Source: Nitrospinota bacterium (lineage in GTDB: Bacteria; Nitrospinota; Nitrospinia; Nitrospinales; VA-1). Taken from it: 9,498 nucleotides of DNA. The stretch lies in the NCBI GenBank assembly GCA_022567815.1, contig JADFGI010000090.1, forward strand, positions 1 through 9,498, in the 5' to 3' direction. How positions within the stretch are numbered: position 1 is the first letter of the stretch; each line of letters begins with the position of its first letter. Under the pieces are notes generated by a model. That model did no database searches, was not told the origin of the DNA, and worked only from the letters and a program-made list of their open reading frames with translations. Position numbers and translations under genes: made by a program. This document shows positions 1 to 6,864 of this stretch, piece by piece.

Positions 1-17
1 ATCGGACATAAAGGGAA

Positions 18-247
18 CCCGCTAACGCGGGAGGAAAAGTTTAAGGCTCGCTCGCGATGCTCACGAGCCCCGAAAAGCTATAAACCCATAGCACGTTAAT
101 ATTGGGTCCAGCGTCACGCTGGCGCGTTGCTCACGAGGCTTGAGAACCTTTGGATAAAAAATGCGGCGCAATGGATAATATGTTCAGCCAAGAAACATTG
201 CACTACGTGAGCAAACTCCCCCTCGCGGGAGCGAGCGTTACACGGGC
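18..247. repeat. Composite palindromic intergenic repeat, copy A
   Basis: This is a non-coding stretch built from short hairpin modules. Visible stems are CCCGC/GCGGG at 18-31 with loop TAAC, GGCTCG/CGAGCC at 45-69, GCTAT/ATAGC at 77-92, CCAGCG/CGCTGG with loop TCA at 108-122, and CTCGC/GCGAG at 222-235. It shares exact blocks with 4060-4190: GGGAGGAAAAG (29-39), a 19-base block TGCTCACGAGCCCCGAAAA (58-76) and a 16-base block CCAGCGTCACGCTGGC (108-123). A further match starting CGTGAGCAAACTC lies at 206-218. TGCTCACGAG occurs again at 128-137, so the element seems to be made of reshuffled modules. It resembles REP/ERIC-type mobile palindromes, but I cannot name a family. Confidence 0.7.
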
Positions 248-286
248 CAACTCCAAAGAGTATAGGCGAAAATTAAACGAAAATCA

Positions 287-366
287 AGCCCCCTAAAGGG
301 ACGGGAGATGGGTCAATGCTCGCCAGGCAAAGGAAGCTCATTGACCCCCTTTAAGTGGGGAGACTT
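287..366. repeat. Imperfect inverted repeat in the gene-free left end
   Basis: A perfect 9-bp inverted pair, GGGTCAATG (310-318) and CATTGACCC (339-347), is flanked by looser matching arms. These are CCCCCTAAAGGG on the left and the complement of CCCTTTAAGTGGGG on the right. Only about 20 bases lie between the perfect arms. The right arm runs into ACTTTTTA, so on the plus strand it could end a transcript entering from the left. It could equally be a degenerate miniature repeat. No protein-coding content is seen. Confidence 0.4.
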
Positions 367-392
367 TTTATTTTAGAAAGATGAGGTTAGAG

Positions 393-414
393 GCACAGGC
401 TGAAAAGCCTGTGC
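393..414. repeat. Nine-bp hairpin with GAAA tetraloop
   Basis: GCACAGGCT (393-401) pairs perfectly with AGCCTGTGC (406-414) around a GAAA loop, which in RNA would be a stable GNRA tetraloop. A run of eight T lies at 424-431, nine bases past the stem on the plus strand. It is therefore either a loose rho-independent terminator for a gene left of the window or a dispersed palindromic repeat. The gap before the T run makes the terminator reading weak. Confidence 0.45.
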
Positions 415-449
415 TACCACTGATTTTTTTTGAGGAAGCTTTGGCTGGT

Positions 450-477
450 AAACGGGACTGGAAATAACCGCCCGTTT
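450..477 (-). terminator. Weak hairpin just after the lipoprotein stop codon
   Basis: On the minus strand the stop codon at 478-480 is followed at once by AAACGGG (477-471) and its complement CCCGTTT (456-450), giving a 7-bp stem with a 14-base loop. The only T tract is the TTT at the end of the stem. It is placed correctly to end the lipoprotein transcript, but it is a poor intrinsic terminator and could be chance. Confidence 0.25.
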
Positions 478-1419
478 TTAAAACGAAACCGAAGTATTGT
501 TTGTATAATTCCCGATGGTGTTGGGTAATTTTGATTGCAAGCCTGTTTTCTCCCCGGCATTTACCTGCTTCAAAACCGTCTCAGGTTTTTTCTGGGAAAA
601 TGGGACAGGGATCTGATTATTCAAACGATCTTTCAATATATTTTGAGACTCTTTGGATCGAATGCTTGTCTTCCCAGCAGGTTCAGGTCCTATAACCTGA
701 GCCCAATAAACTTTCTGGGGTTGATTTGCGCCTCCACCGTTCCAGGCGGTGGCAATCATTGGTTCGTCAAAGGTTTTTTCCGCATCCGCCTCATGGGGGT
801 ATTTCACGATGGAAGTCAGTTTATTGACCATTTTAGCGGTCAATTCATGCAATTTCAGCTTGCTGGTCACCAGATAAATAGGAGCAATCACCGCCGCCAT
901 AATGCCGGTGGGAATTTTCATAATGCCCTGGATGTCTGATTCCGTTTGTTCTGCCACCCACAAAATTTCGCCGGTTCGGGTATCGATCATTTCTACCGAA
1001 ACGCTGAATTCAATGGAAGAATGGATCAGCATATAGGTTTTTTGCATATAATTGATCCGGCTGATCAGCACGGCATCAACACCAAGAGCTTCGCCAAACT
1101 CTATGGGATCCAATTCACCATATTTAGAAGGGTCCATCAGGCCATGCTTTTGCAGTTGGCTATCGACTATATAGTGTTCCAGTAATTTAAAAGATGATTG
1201 CCTCAGGTTGGCGTGCAGATTTTGCCGGAAAACCCTGGCCATTTCCATTTGCTTATCGCTTTGAACCTCTACAGGTAGAATCGCAATGGTCTGCAAGGAA
1301 GACAATTTACCTAAATTGCCTGAAACCCTGGTTTGTAAATTGTTAGTGCAAGCTGATAGCCCCATTGCTAAAATCAGAACCAACAATTGCTTGCCATTTC
1401 GATTGATCAGCCGCATCAT
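478..1419 (-). CDS. DUF799/GNA1162-like outer-membrane lipoprotein
   Basis: Predicted 313-residue lipoprotein. The start at 1419 is preferred because AAGAAGGTGG lies just upstream of two adjacent ATG codons (1419 and 1416). An upstream ATG at 1473 would bury the signal peptide and read through a hairpin. A basic N-terminus (RLINRNGK) leads into the hydrophobic stretch LLVLILAMG and a lipobox LSAC, with Cys24 the lipidated residue. Thr at +2 favours the outer membrane. Residues about 42-208 resemble the DUF799/GNA1162 family: TIAILPV at the start, KHGLMDP near residue 91, GVDAVLISRINY near 113, and DTRTGEILW near 146. A hydrophobic segment follows at about 172-184. The last 100 or so residues are polar and low in complexity and look like an extension. 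The family is often found beside CsgG-like genes; none is visible here. The function is unknown. The fold assignment is from memory of family motifs. Confidence 0.7.
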   Translation of the reverse strand: MMRLINRNGKQLLVLILAMGLSACTNNLQTRVSGNLGKLSSLQTIAILPVEVQSDKQMEMARVFRQNLHANLRQSSFKLLEHYIVDSQLQKHGLMDPSKYGELDPIEFGEALGVDAVLISRINYMQKTYMLIHSSIEFSVSVEMIDTRTGEILWVAEQTESDIQGIMKIPTGIMAAVIAPIYLVTSKLKLHELTAKMVNKLTSIVKYPHEADAEKTFDEPMIATAWNGGGANQPQKVYWAQVIGPEPAGKTSIRSKESQNILKDRLNNQIPVPFSQKKPETVLKQVNAGEKTGLQSKLPNTIGNYTNNTSVSF

Positions 1420-1448
1420 ATCCACCTTCTTAATTTCCAGGTTAAATT

Positions 1449-1469
1449 CCGGTTCTTTTTTGGAACCGG
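1449..1469 (-). promoter_or_regulatory. Leader hairpin upstream of the lipoprotein gene
   Basis: CCGGTTC (1449-1455) pairs perfectly with GAACCGG (1463-1469) around a 7-base loop. It lies 30-50 bases upstream of the chosen lipoprotein start, so it would be in the 5' untranslated RNA. It may stabilise the leader or serve as a binding site; the role is not evident. Confidence 0.35.
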
Positions 1470-1507
1470 TCACTCTTCGCTAACTCAACATAACCCAAAC
1501 AGGGTAT

Positions 1508-1535
1508 TTGTTATCGAATGCAGAGAGGGTGCCAA
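1508..1535 (-). promoter_or_regulatory. Possible sigma-70 promoter for the lipoprotein gene
   Basis: On the minus strand TTGGCA (1535-1530) is a near-consensus -35 box. It is followed after 16 bases by TAACAA (1513-1508), a weak -10 box. It sits about 90 bases from the start codon and upstream of the leader hairpin. The AT-rich surroundings offer other candidates, so this is tentative. Confidence 0.28.
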
Positions 1536-1860
1536 AAATTTTATGAGGAAGATAATTTTATACAACTATCCTTTTAACAAAGCAAAAAAATGTTAATGAA
1601 GTTATCTAAAGGAAAAAATATAAAAATTGAAAAAACTATAGATGCAAATATGTATGATTCTTTATCCTTATTGCAATATCCGTATCTAAATAATAACATC
1701 CCTGAGGCGAATATTTTGTTATTATAGCATAACTCATTGTAATTCAATGGTTATCATTGTTTTTACTATTTATTGGAAAAAATTACGCAAATTTCGGGTA
1801 AGTTAGTTTCTTTGAACAAACTTTAAATTAGACAATAGTCCCATAACATTGCATATAAGG
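1536..1860. other. AT-rich divergent spacer without genes
   Basis: This stretch between the diverging lipoprotein and phosphoesterase genes is strongly AT-rich and has no credible reading frame. It contains a 9-bp inverted repeat, AATAATAAC- type arms at 1690-1698 and 1717-1725 separated by 18 bases, and a smaller pair CATTG/CAATG at 1735-1749. These could be operator half-sites for either neighbour. A TTGAAC at 1812-1817 is a possible -35 for the plus-strand gene, but no well-spaced -10 box is convincing. Confidence 0.4.
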
Positions 1861-1861
1861 G
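1857..1861 (+). promoter_or_regulatory. Ribosome binding site deciding the GTG start
   Basis: AAGGG ends six bases before the GTG at 1868. This spacing supports GTG as the start and places the signal peptide directly at the N-terminus. Confidence 0.6.
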
Positions 1862-1867
1862 TTAATT

Positions 1868-2989
1868 GTGCGAAAAATAAGGCTTTACCTGCTTGGCATC
1901 CTGATTTTACTGGGAATTTGCGGGTTGGCGACCGCCGAATCGCCAGGGGAAAGCAAAGCAAATCCGCTACTAAAGGAAGGAATTTTGCGTGTCGCGGTGG
2001 TTGGCGATACTGGAATTGGTGAACGCGCCTTTCATTGGGGATTCATAGCGGTTCAAAGGGCAATCCGGAACCAAAAGCCGGATGTTTTGTTGCATTTGGG
2101 GGATTTTGTCTATCAGCCTGCATTCAAACCCAAAATTTGTCCTGATAGGTATATTCGGGAAATAGAGGAAACTCTGGTGAAGCCCTATCCTTTCCGGTTA
2201 TTCGTCCCAGGAGACAACGACCTTCCCCCTAAAATCAGCAAACCCAAGGCATCCGGGTGCTGGAGCAAGATCGATCCCCTGGACACCCCCTTTGACATCC
2301 TTGCCGGTTCAGATAAAGGTCCGGCCCCCTTTGAAGGAACGAAAATAATTGGCAATACCTTTTTTGCCATTTTAAACACCTATCCCTGGCAAGATCCAAC
2401 CGATTGGCTGGCTCCCAGAATCAAGGAGGCAAAAAAGCAGGGTTTATGGATCATCGTCGCCCTGCATGAGCCGCCCATCACAACAGCCTGGTATCTTGAC
2501 AAACGCTATACCGTCTTGAAGCAGGTGAACAAACTGAAACCCGATCTGGTATTTTCGGGAAATCAGCATTCTTATGAGCGGTTTCATCAATTGAAAGTGC
2601 CAAAGAGGAAAAAGAAATTGCCGTTTAATAAATCAAAATCAGCTTCAAAATACAAAAGAGGGAAGGGAACGATCCACATAATTTCCGGTGGTGGCGGAGC
2701 GCTCATCAAACCTTTTGGGGACCAGCAGGGAAAAAAGCGCCACACGGCCCCGAAATATGTGCTCAAGGCCTTGGCAAAACGCGGCTTGATGAACCATTTT
2801 GTTTTGCTGGATATCTCGGATCAGACTTTAAAGGGAACGATTTATCGCGTATGCCCAGATAAAGCCCAAATGGGCAAGTCGAATCCGCGCTGGAAACCGA
2901 ACAAGTCCATGTGGGAGAACATCACTTTGGAATGCGAGAGCAAGCCAGAAGGGGTGACGGAATTCGATCACTTTGAGATTTCCAGGTAG
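1868..2989 (+). CDS. Exported calcineurin-like metallophosphoesterase
   Basis: Protein of 373 residues beginning with GTG. Residues 1-23 form a signal peptide (RKIR, then a hydrophobic core, then ATA before Glu24), so the enzyme should act in the periplasm or outside. The order of motifs is that of the calcineurin/purple acid phosphatase superfamily: GDTG at 46-49, HLGDFVY at 76-82, PGDND at 114-118, HEPP at 200-203 and GNQHSYER at 231-238. Asp47, Asp79, Tyr82, Asn117, His200 and His234 match expected metal ligands of a two-metal centre. The first His of the usual GHxH motif is Asn232 here, which may alter metal choice or activity. A lysine-rich insert spans about 244-266. The likely reaction is hydrolysis of a phosphate ester; the substrate is unknown. 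The gene stands alone on its strand between two minus-strand units. Confidence 0.8.
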   Translation: MRKIRLYLLGILILLGICGLATAESPGESKANPLLKEGILRVAVVGDTGIGERAFHWGFIAVQRAIRNQKPDVLLHLGDFVYQPAFKPKICPDRYIREIEETLVKPYPFRLFVPGDNDLPPKISKPKASGCWSKIDPLDTPFDILAGSDKGPAPFEGTKIIGNTFFAILNTYPWQDPTDWLAPRIKEAKKQGLWIIVALHEPPITTAWYLDKRYTVLKQVNKLKPDLVFSGNQHSYERFHQLKVPKRKKKLPFNKSKSASKYKRGKGTIHIISGGGGALIKPFGDQQGKKRHTAPKYVLKALAKRGLMNHFVLLDISDQTLKGTIYRVCPDKAQMGKSNPRWKPNKSMWENITLECESKPEGVTEFDHFEISR

Positions 2990-3000
2990 AAATCTGCCGG

Positions 3001-3042
3001 AAAAACCCCCCGCTCTTTTTTGGAAACCACAAGAGGTGGGGG
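3001..3042 (-). terminator. Rho-independent terminator of mdh
   Basis: On the minus strand, 24 bases past the mdh stop, CCCCC-AC-CTCTT (3042-3031) pairs with AAGAG-C-GGGGG (3017-3007). The GC-rich stem has a small internal loop and runs directly into GTTTTT. Placement and T run fit an intrinsic terminator for mdh. On the plus strand the stem lacks a following T run, so it does not clearly end the phosphoesterase transcript. Confidence 0.7.
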
Positions 3043-3066
3043 TGACAGGTTAGCGCATCCTGCTCC

Positions 3067-4023
3067 TCAGGAACTCAACTTTTTGAGCAGTGCGTCTACC
3101 TCGCTACAGGTTTTTTTGACCTCTTCGGCGGATTTATTCAAGGCTGCGGTTTCTTCATCGGTGAGTTTCAGTTCGATGATTTTTTCCATTCCGTTGATGC
3201 CCATTTTGACGGGAACCCCGAAAAAGATGCCGTTCCACCCATACTCTCCTTCCAGATAAGCGGTGCAGGGGAGAATCCTTCTTTTATCGTGGACAATGGC
3301 TTCAATCATTTTAATGACCGAAGCGCCGGGAGCCAAAAAGGCACTGCCATTTTTAAGGAGCGACACGATTTCCGCCCCGCCTTTGCGCGTTCGGTCCAAG
3401 AGCCGGTCTATCTGCTCCTGGTTCATGAGCTCGGTGATGGGAATTCCTGAAACCGTGGTATAGCGTGGCAAAGGAACCATCGAATCGCCATGTCCGCCGA
3501 GGACCATGGCATCGACATCCACCAGCGAACAATCCAGTTCCAAAGAAACAAAGGTCCGTAATCGCGCGGAATCCAACACTCCGGCCATCCCGATGATCCG
3601 TGTTTTTGGAAGGTTGGATACTTTTTTGGCCAGGTACACCATTGCGTCCAACGGATTGGAAACGAGAATGATGATAGGATTGCGGGAATGCTTCATGATA
3701 TCTTCGGTCACCGACTTGACGATCTTGGCGTTGATTGTCAGGAGGTCTTCCCTGCTTTGCCCCGGTTTTCGGGGGAGGCCGGCGGTGATGACTACGATAT
3801 CTGAATCCGCCGTATCCTTATAATCGTTGGTGCCGACGATCAGACTATCAAATGCTTGCAAACAGCCGGATTCCTGGAGGTCCAATGCTTTTCCCTGCGG
3901 AACTCCTTCTACGATGTCAACGAGAACAACGTCTCCAAGGTTATGGTAGGCGCAAAGCTGGGCCACCGTGGAACCCACTTGACCCGCTCCTACCACGGTG
4001 ATTTTATTCCGAGTGGTTTTCAT
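3067..4023 (-). CDS. mdh: Malate dehydrogenase, LDH-like type
   Basis: NAD-dependent malate dehydrogenase of 318 residues, the normal size for the LDH-like class. It interconverts malate and oxaloacetate in the TCA cycle in the cytoplasm. The Rossmann motif GAGQVGS lies at 12-18. An acidic Asp36 after LVLV favours NAD over NADP. The mobile substrate loop AGLPRKPGQSR (81-91) carries Arg85, the arginine typical of malate rather than lactate enzymes, and Arg91. SNP is at 122-124, VLDSARLR at 149-156 supplies Asp151 and Arg154, and GGHGD at 176-180 holds the catalytic His178. The ATG at 4023 is chosen because GAGG (4035-4032) lies eight bases upstream and the Rossmann fold begins soon after. The ATG at 4065 falls inside a repeat hairpin. 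It lies downstream of icd in the same direction, with a repeat-filled 199-base gap, and is followed by a good terminator. Confidence 0.95.
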   Translation of the reverse strand: MKTTRNKITVVGAGQVGSTVAQLCAYHNLGDVVLVDIVEGVPQGKALDLQESGCLQAFDSLIVGTNDYKDTADSDIVVITAGLPRKPGQSREDLLTINAKIVKSVTEDIMKHSRNPIIILVSNPLDAMVYLAKKVSNLPKTRIIGMAGVLDSARLRTFVSLELDCSLVDVDAMVLGGHGDSMVPLPRYTTVSGIPITELMNQEQIDRLLDRTRKGGAEIVSLLKNGSAFLAPGASVIKMIEAIVHDKRRILPCTAYLEGEYGWNGIFFGVPVKMGINGMEKIIELKLTDEETAALNKSAEEVKKTCSEVDALLKKLSS

Positions 4024-4047
4024 ATTGCTTGCCTCTATGAGGTTTTC

Positions 4048-4074
4048 AAAAAATTTAAACCCCACTACGTGGGG
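4048..4074 (-). terminator. Terminator-like hairpin between icd and mdh
   Basis: On the minus strand CCCCAC (4074-4069), loop GTA, GTGGGG (4065-4060) is followed by TTTAAATTTTTT. A smaller stem CCTGC/GCAGG (4095-4083) followed by CTTTT lies just before it. The shape is that of an intrinsic terminator or attenuator, but it is also part of the repeat element. No clear mdh promoter fits in the 36 bases left before its start codon, so partial readthrough from icd is plausible. Confidence 0.4.
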
Positions 4075-4190
4075 AGGAAAAGCCTGCTACGCAGGGGGGC
4101 TGACGCTCGCTGTGCTCACGAGCCCCGAAAAAATGTTTCTCGGCGTGAGGCAAACTCGCCCTCCGCGGAGGAGCCAGCGTCACGCTGGCT
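4060..4190. repeat. Composite palindromic intergenic repeat, copy B
   Basis: It fills most of the icd-mdh spacer. The hairpins are CCCCAC/GTGGGG (4060-4074) and CCTGC/GCAGG (4083-4095), both with loop TAC, then GGGGCT/AGCCCC (4096-4126), a perfect palindrome CTCCGCGGAG (4161-4170), and AGCCAGCG/CGCTGGCT around TCA (4172-4190). The blocks shared with copy A are GGGAGGAAAAG (4072-4082), the 19-base TGCTCACGAGCCCCGAAAA (4113-4131) and CCAGCGTCACGCTGGC (4174-4189). The first stem differs from copy A by a compensated G-C to A-T pair, which suggests the fold is kept by selection or by the spreading mechanism. Confidence 0.7.
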
Positions 4191-4222
4191 GATCGACTGT
4201 CAGGCGATCAAACCAAAGGGTC

Positions 4223-6463
4223 CTAGCTCTGCAATATTTTATTGAAAGTTGCGCTCGGACGCATCGCCGCCTTAACCTTGGCAGGATCCGGGCGATAATA
4301 ACCGCCTAGATCAATGGACTGCCCTTTAACGGCACTCAGCTCTTTAAGAATAATATCCAGGTTTTCCTCAAGTTCCTTAGCCACAGGAGCAAAGTGCTCT
4401 TTAAGGACCTGATCGTCATTTTGCGCGGCCAGCTCTTGCGCCCAATAACACGTCAAGTAAACATGGGTTCCTGCATTATCCAATTGTCCCAGCTCGCGGC
4501 CTGGCGATTTTTTGTTTTCCATCAATTTGCCGGCGGCCCGGTCGAGGGTTTTGGCGAGCACCTGAGCTTTTGCTTTTCCGGTTGTTTTGCCCAAATGCGC
4601 CAATGATTCCGAAAGAGCTAAAAATTCACCAAGTGACTCCCATCTTAAATGACCTTCTTTCAGAAACTGCTGAACATGTTTGGGCGCAGAACCTCCCGCC
4701 CCTGTCTCAAAAAGGCCACCACCCTTAATAAGCGGTACGATGGACAGCATTTTTGCGCTGGTGCCAAGTTCCAGGATCGGGAACAGATCGGTAAGATAAT
4801 CACGCAGAACATTTCCGGTGGCGGAAATGGTGTCTTTACCTTCCTTGGCGCGTTTGAGCGCGTGCTTCATGGCATCCAGCGGCTTCATCGTCTGAAGGTC
4901 CAGACCCGCGGTATCGTGATCCTTTAAATAGCGATTTAATTTTTCGATCAACAGCGCATCATGAGCCCTGTTTTTATCCAACCAGAAAACAACAGGCATT
5001 GAGGATGCCCTGGCTCTATTGACGGCCAGCTTGACCCAATCCTGGATCGGTATATCCTTTACCTGGCAAGCGCGAAAGATATCACCTTCTTCGACATCGA
5101 TTTGAAGCAAGACCTGCCCGGCGCCATCCATCACCCGGATGCAGCCCTTTCCCGCCGCTTCAAATGTCTTGTCGTGAGACCCGTATTCCTCAGCCTTTTG
5201 CGCCATCAGGCCGACATTGGGAACCGTGCCCATCGTGGTAGGATCAAATTCACCATTCTCCCGGCAAAAATCGATTGTCGCCTGATAAATGCCCGCATAA
5301 CTATTGTCCGGTATCATGGCCAGGGTGTCATGTTCCGCTCCATCAGGACCCCACATTTTCCCGGAGTTACGAATGGAAGCCGCCATCGAGGCATCAATAA
5401 TGATATCGCTCGGAACATGCAAATTCGTGATCCCTTTTTCAGAGTCCACCATCGCCAGATCGGGCCCATTCTTAATGCAGGCCTGAATGTCCGCCTCGAT
5501 TTCTTTCTGTTTTGCTTCCGGTAAACTCTTGATCTTTGCATAGACATCGCCCAGGCCATTGTTTGCGTCCACACCTACTTCTTTAAACGTATCCGCGTGT
5601 TTCTCAAAAACGTCCGCAAAATAAACGGTGACGCCATGACCAAAGATGATGGGATCGGAGACTTTCATCATGGTGGCTTTCATGTGCAAAGACAATAAAA
5701 CGCCCTGGTTTTTTGCATCTGCAATCGATTGCTTGATGAATTCGCGTAAAGCGCTTCGGCTCATCGCAGTTGCATCGACGATTTCGCCCTTGTCGAGGAC
5801 CATTTTTTCTTTCAACACAGTGACGCTTCCGTCCTTGGCAACAAATTCAATGCGACCGTTTCCCGCCGATTGTTCTGTAATGACCGCGGATTTTTCATTG
5901 GAGAAAAAATCCCCACCATTCATGTGCGCAACATTTGTTTTTGAGTCTTTCGACCACTTGCCCATTTTGTGCGGATTACTTTTCGCGTAATTTTTAACCG
6001 AAATCGCGGCCCTGCGGTCGGAGTTGCCTTGCCTTAAAACAGGGTTGACGGCGCTTCCCTTGACTTTGTCAAACCTGGATTTAATTTCCTTTTCTTCATC
6101 ATTTTTTGGGGCTTCCGGATAGTCAGGAATGTTGTAGCCCTTGGATTGCAATTCAGCGACGGCGGCCTTGATTTGGGGGAGGGAAGCGCTGATATTGGGC
6201 AACTTGATTACATTGGCTGATGGCTTCATGACAATTTCACCCAGCAACGCCAAGTCATCCGGTTGCTTTTGCTCCTCTTTAAGTTTGTCAGGAAACTGTG
6301 CGATGATTCGGCCCGCAAGTGAGATATCTTTCGTGCCAACTTTAATATCCGCCACCTTGGTGAAATATTGTATGATTGAAAGAAAAGATCCGCTGGCAAG
6401 CTCAGGCGCTTCATCCACTTTCGTGTAAATAATATCGGGTTGTTCAATATCATGATTGGCCAT
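4223..6463 (-). CDS. icd: Monomeric NADP-dependent isocitrate dehydrogenase
   Basis: Isocitrate dehydrogenase of the monomeric (IDH-II) class, 746 residues, full length for a family of about 740. It interconverts isocitrate and 2-oxoglutarate plus CO2 in the cytoplasm. The substrate segment NPVLRQGNSDRR lies at 140-151, with Ser137, Asn140, Arg144 and Arg150 in the positions known to bind isocitrate. Lys262 (in KATMMKVSDP) and Tyr427 match the catalytic pair, and Asp357, Asp555 and Asp559 match the metal ligands of the Azotobacter vinelandii enzyme. His596, Arg607 and Arg656 match residues that contact the NADP 2'-phosphate, so NADP rather than NAD is expected. GGGLFETGAGGSAPKHVQQ lies at 581-599. 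The ATG at 6463 gives the usual N-terminus; AGAGGA lies upstream with a rather long gap of about a dozen bases. A promoter is seen at 6578-6606, and mdh follows downstream. Homologous numbering is from memory. Confidence 0.96.
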   Translation of the reverse strand: MANHDIEQPDIIYTKVDEAPELASGSFLSIIQYFTKVADIKVGTKDISLAGRIIAQFPDKLKEEQKQPDDLALLGEIVMKPSANVIKLPNISASLPQIKAAVAELQSKGYNIPDYPEAPKNDEEKEIKSRFDKVKGSAVNPVLRQGNSDRRAAISVKNYAKSNPHKMGKWSKDSKTNVAHMNGGDFFSNEKSAVITEQSAGNGRIEFVAKDGSVTVLKEKMVLDKGEIVDATAMSRSALREFIKQSIADAKNQGVLLSLHMKATMMKVSDPIIFGHGVTVYFADVFEKHADTFKEVGVDANNGLGDVYAKIKSLPEAKQKEIEADIQACIKNGPDLAMVDSEKGITNLHVPSDIIIDASMAASIRNSGKMWGPDGAEHDTLAMIPDNSYAGIYQATIDFCRENGEFDPTTMGTVPNVGLMAQKAEEYGSHDKTFEAAGKGCIRVMDGAGQVLLQIDVEEGDIFRACQVKDIPIQDWVKLAVNRARASSMPVVFWLDKNRAHDALLIEKLNRYLKDHDTAGLDLQTMKPLDAMKHALKRAKEGKDTISATGNVLRDYLTDLFPILELGTSAKMLSIVPLIKGGGLFETGAGGSAPKHVQQFLKEGHLRWESLGEFLALSESLAHLGKTTGKAKAQVLAKTLDRAAGKLMENKKSPGRELGQLDNAGTHVYLTCYWAQELAAQNDDQVLKEHFAPVAKELEENLDIILKELSAVKGQSIDLGGYYRPDPAKVKAAMRPSATFNKILQS

Positions 6464-6514
6464 GTTTGCACTTATCCTCTAAAAAATAGCTTGGTTTGTT
6501 ATGGGTTGCCGGTA

Positions 6515-6526
6515 CGGATTAATCCG
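6515..6526. promoter_or_regulatory. Twelve-bp perfect palindrome in the icd leader
   Basis: CGGATTAATCCG is perfectly self-complementary and lies about 45 bases downstream of the predicted icd transcription start and 52 bases before its ATG. The symmetry suits a dimeric repressor site or a short RNA hairpin. No known regulator motif is recognised. Confidence 0.35.
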
Positions 6527-6544
6527 GAAGAGTTCTCAGGAAAA

Positions 6545-6558
6545 CAATTTAAAAATTG
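6545..6558. promoter_or_regulatory. Small AT-rich inverted repeat near the icd transcription start
   Basis: CAATTT and AAATTG face each other across two A residues. It lies roughly 13-26 bases past the predicted icd transcription start, where a bound protein could block transcription. AT-rich symmetry of this size can arise by chance. Confidence 0.2.
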
Positions 6559-6577
6559 ATACTATTTGGATCGGGGT

Positions 6578-6606
6578 AAACTAGATGATTCACTGGGGTT
6601 TGTCAA
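6578..6606 (-). promoter_or_regulatory. Sigma-70 type promoter of icd
   Basis: On the minus strand a perfect TTGACA (6606-6601) is separated by exactly 17 bases from TAGTTT (6583-6578), which keeps the key T, A and final T of a -10 box. Transcription would start near 6571, giving a leader of about 108 bases before the icd ATG. This is the best promoter match in the window. Confidence 0.6.
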
Positions 6607-6864
6607 GATAATTTGGACTGCATCTTTATGGTTTCATTGGGGAAAACGGAGACATTGATTCCTGTAACCTGGTGGGAAAATTATCCATCCTCAGGGTATC
6701 TCTGCAATCCTCGGATGCCAACCGCCTTATTTATTTGGCCTTAATTCCATTTTCCGAATTGCCGCTTTGATGATATTCTGGTTTTGGCTGATAACTCCGC
6801 GAAGGCTGGGATAAATTATGTGCCTACCCCGATTCTTGAAAACGACCGTTGAATTCCCCAAAAT

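Noticed and set aside
1..260. Possible CRISPR or structured RNA gene in the repeat-rich left end
   Set aside because: There are no regularly spaced identical repeats with spacers, and no tRNA or other known RNA fold. The hairpins are separate short palindromes.
535..939. A 134-codon plus-strand frame
   Set aside because: It is a shadow of the lipoprotein gene, which has a signal peptide, lipobox and ribosome binding site on the minus strand.
1420..1473. An 18-codon upstream extension of the lipoprotein gene to an ATG at 1473
   Set aside because: It would place charged residues before the signal peptide and translate a hairpin. A strong ribosome binding site directs the start at 1419/1416.
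3012..3042. Terminator for the phosphoesterase on the plus strand
   Set aside because: The hairpin between the convergent genes has its T run only on the minus strand; on the plus strand it is followed by GACAGG.
4024..4065. A 14-codon upstream extension of mdh to an ATG at 4065
   Set aside because: That ATG lies inside the repeat hairpin 4060-4074. Starting at 4023 gives the usual N-terminus just before the Rossmann motif, with GAGG upstream.
6628..6744. A 38-codon plus-strand frame in the icd-glnD spacer
   Set aside because: It has no ribosome binding site and no coding signature.
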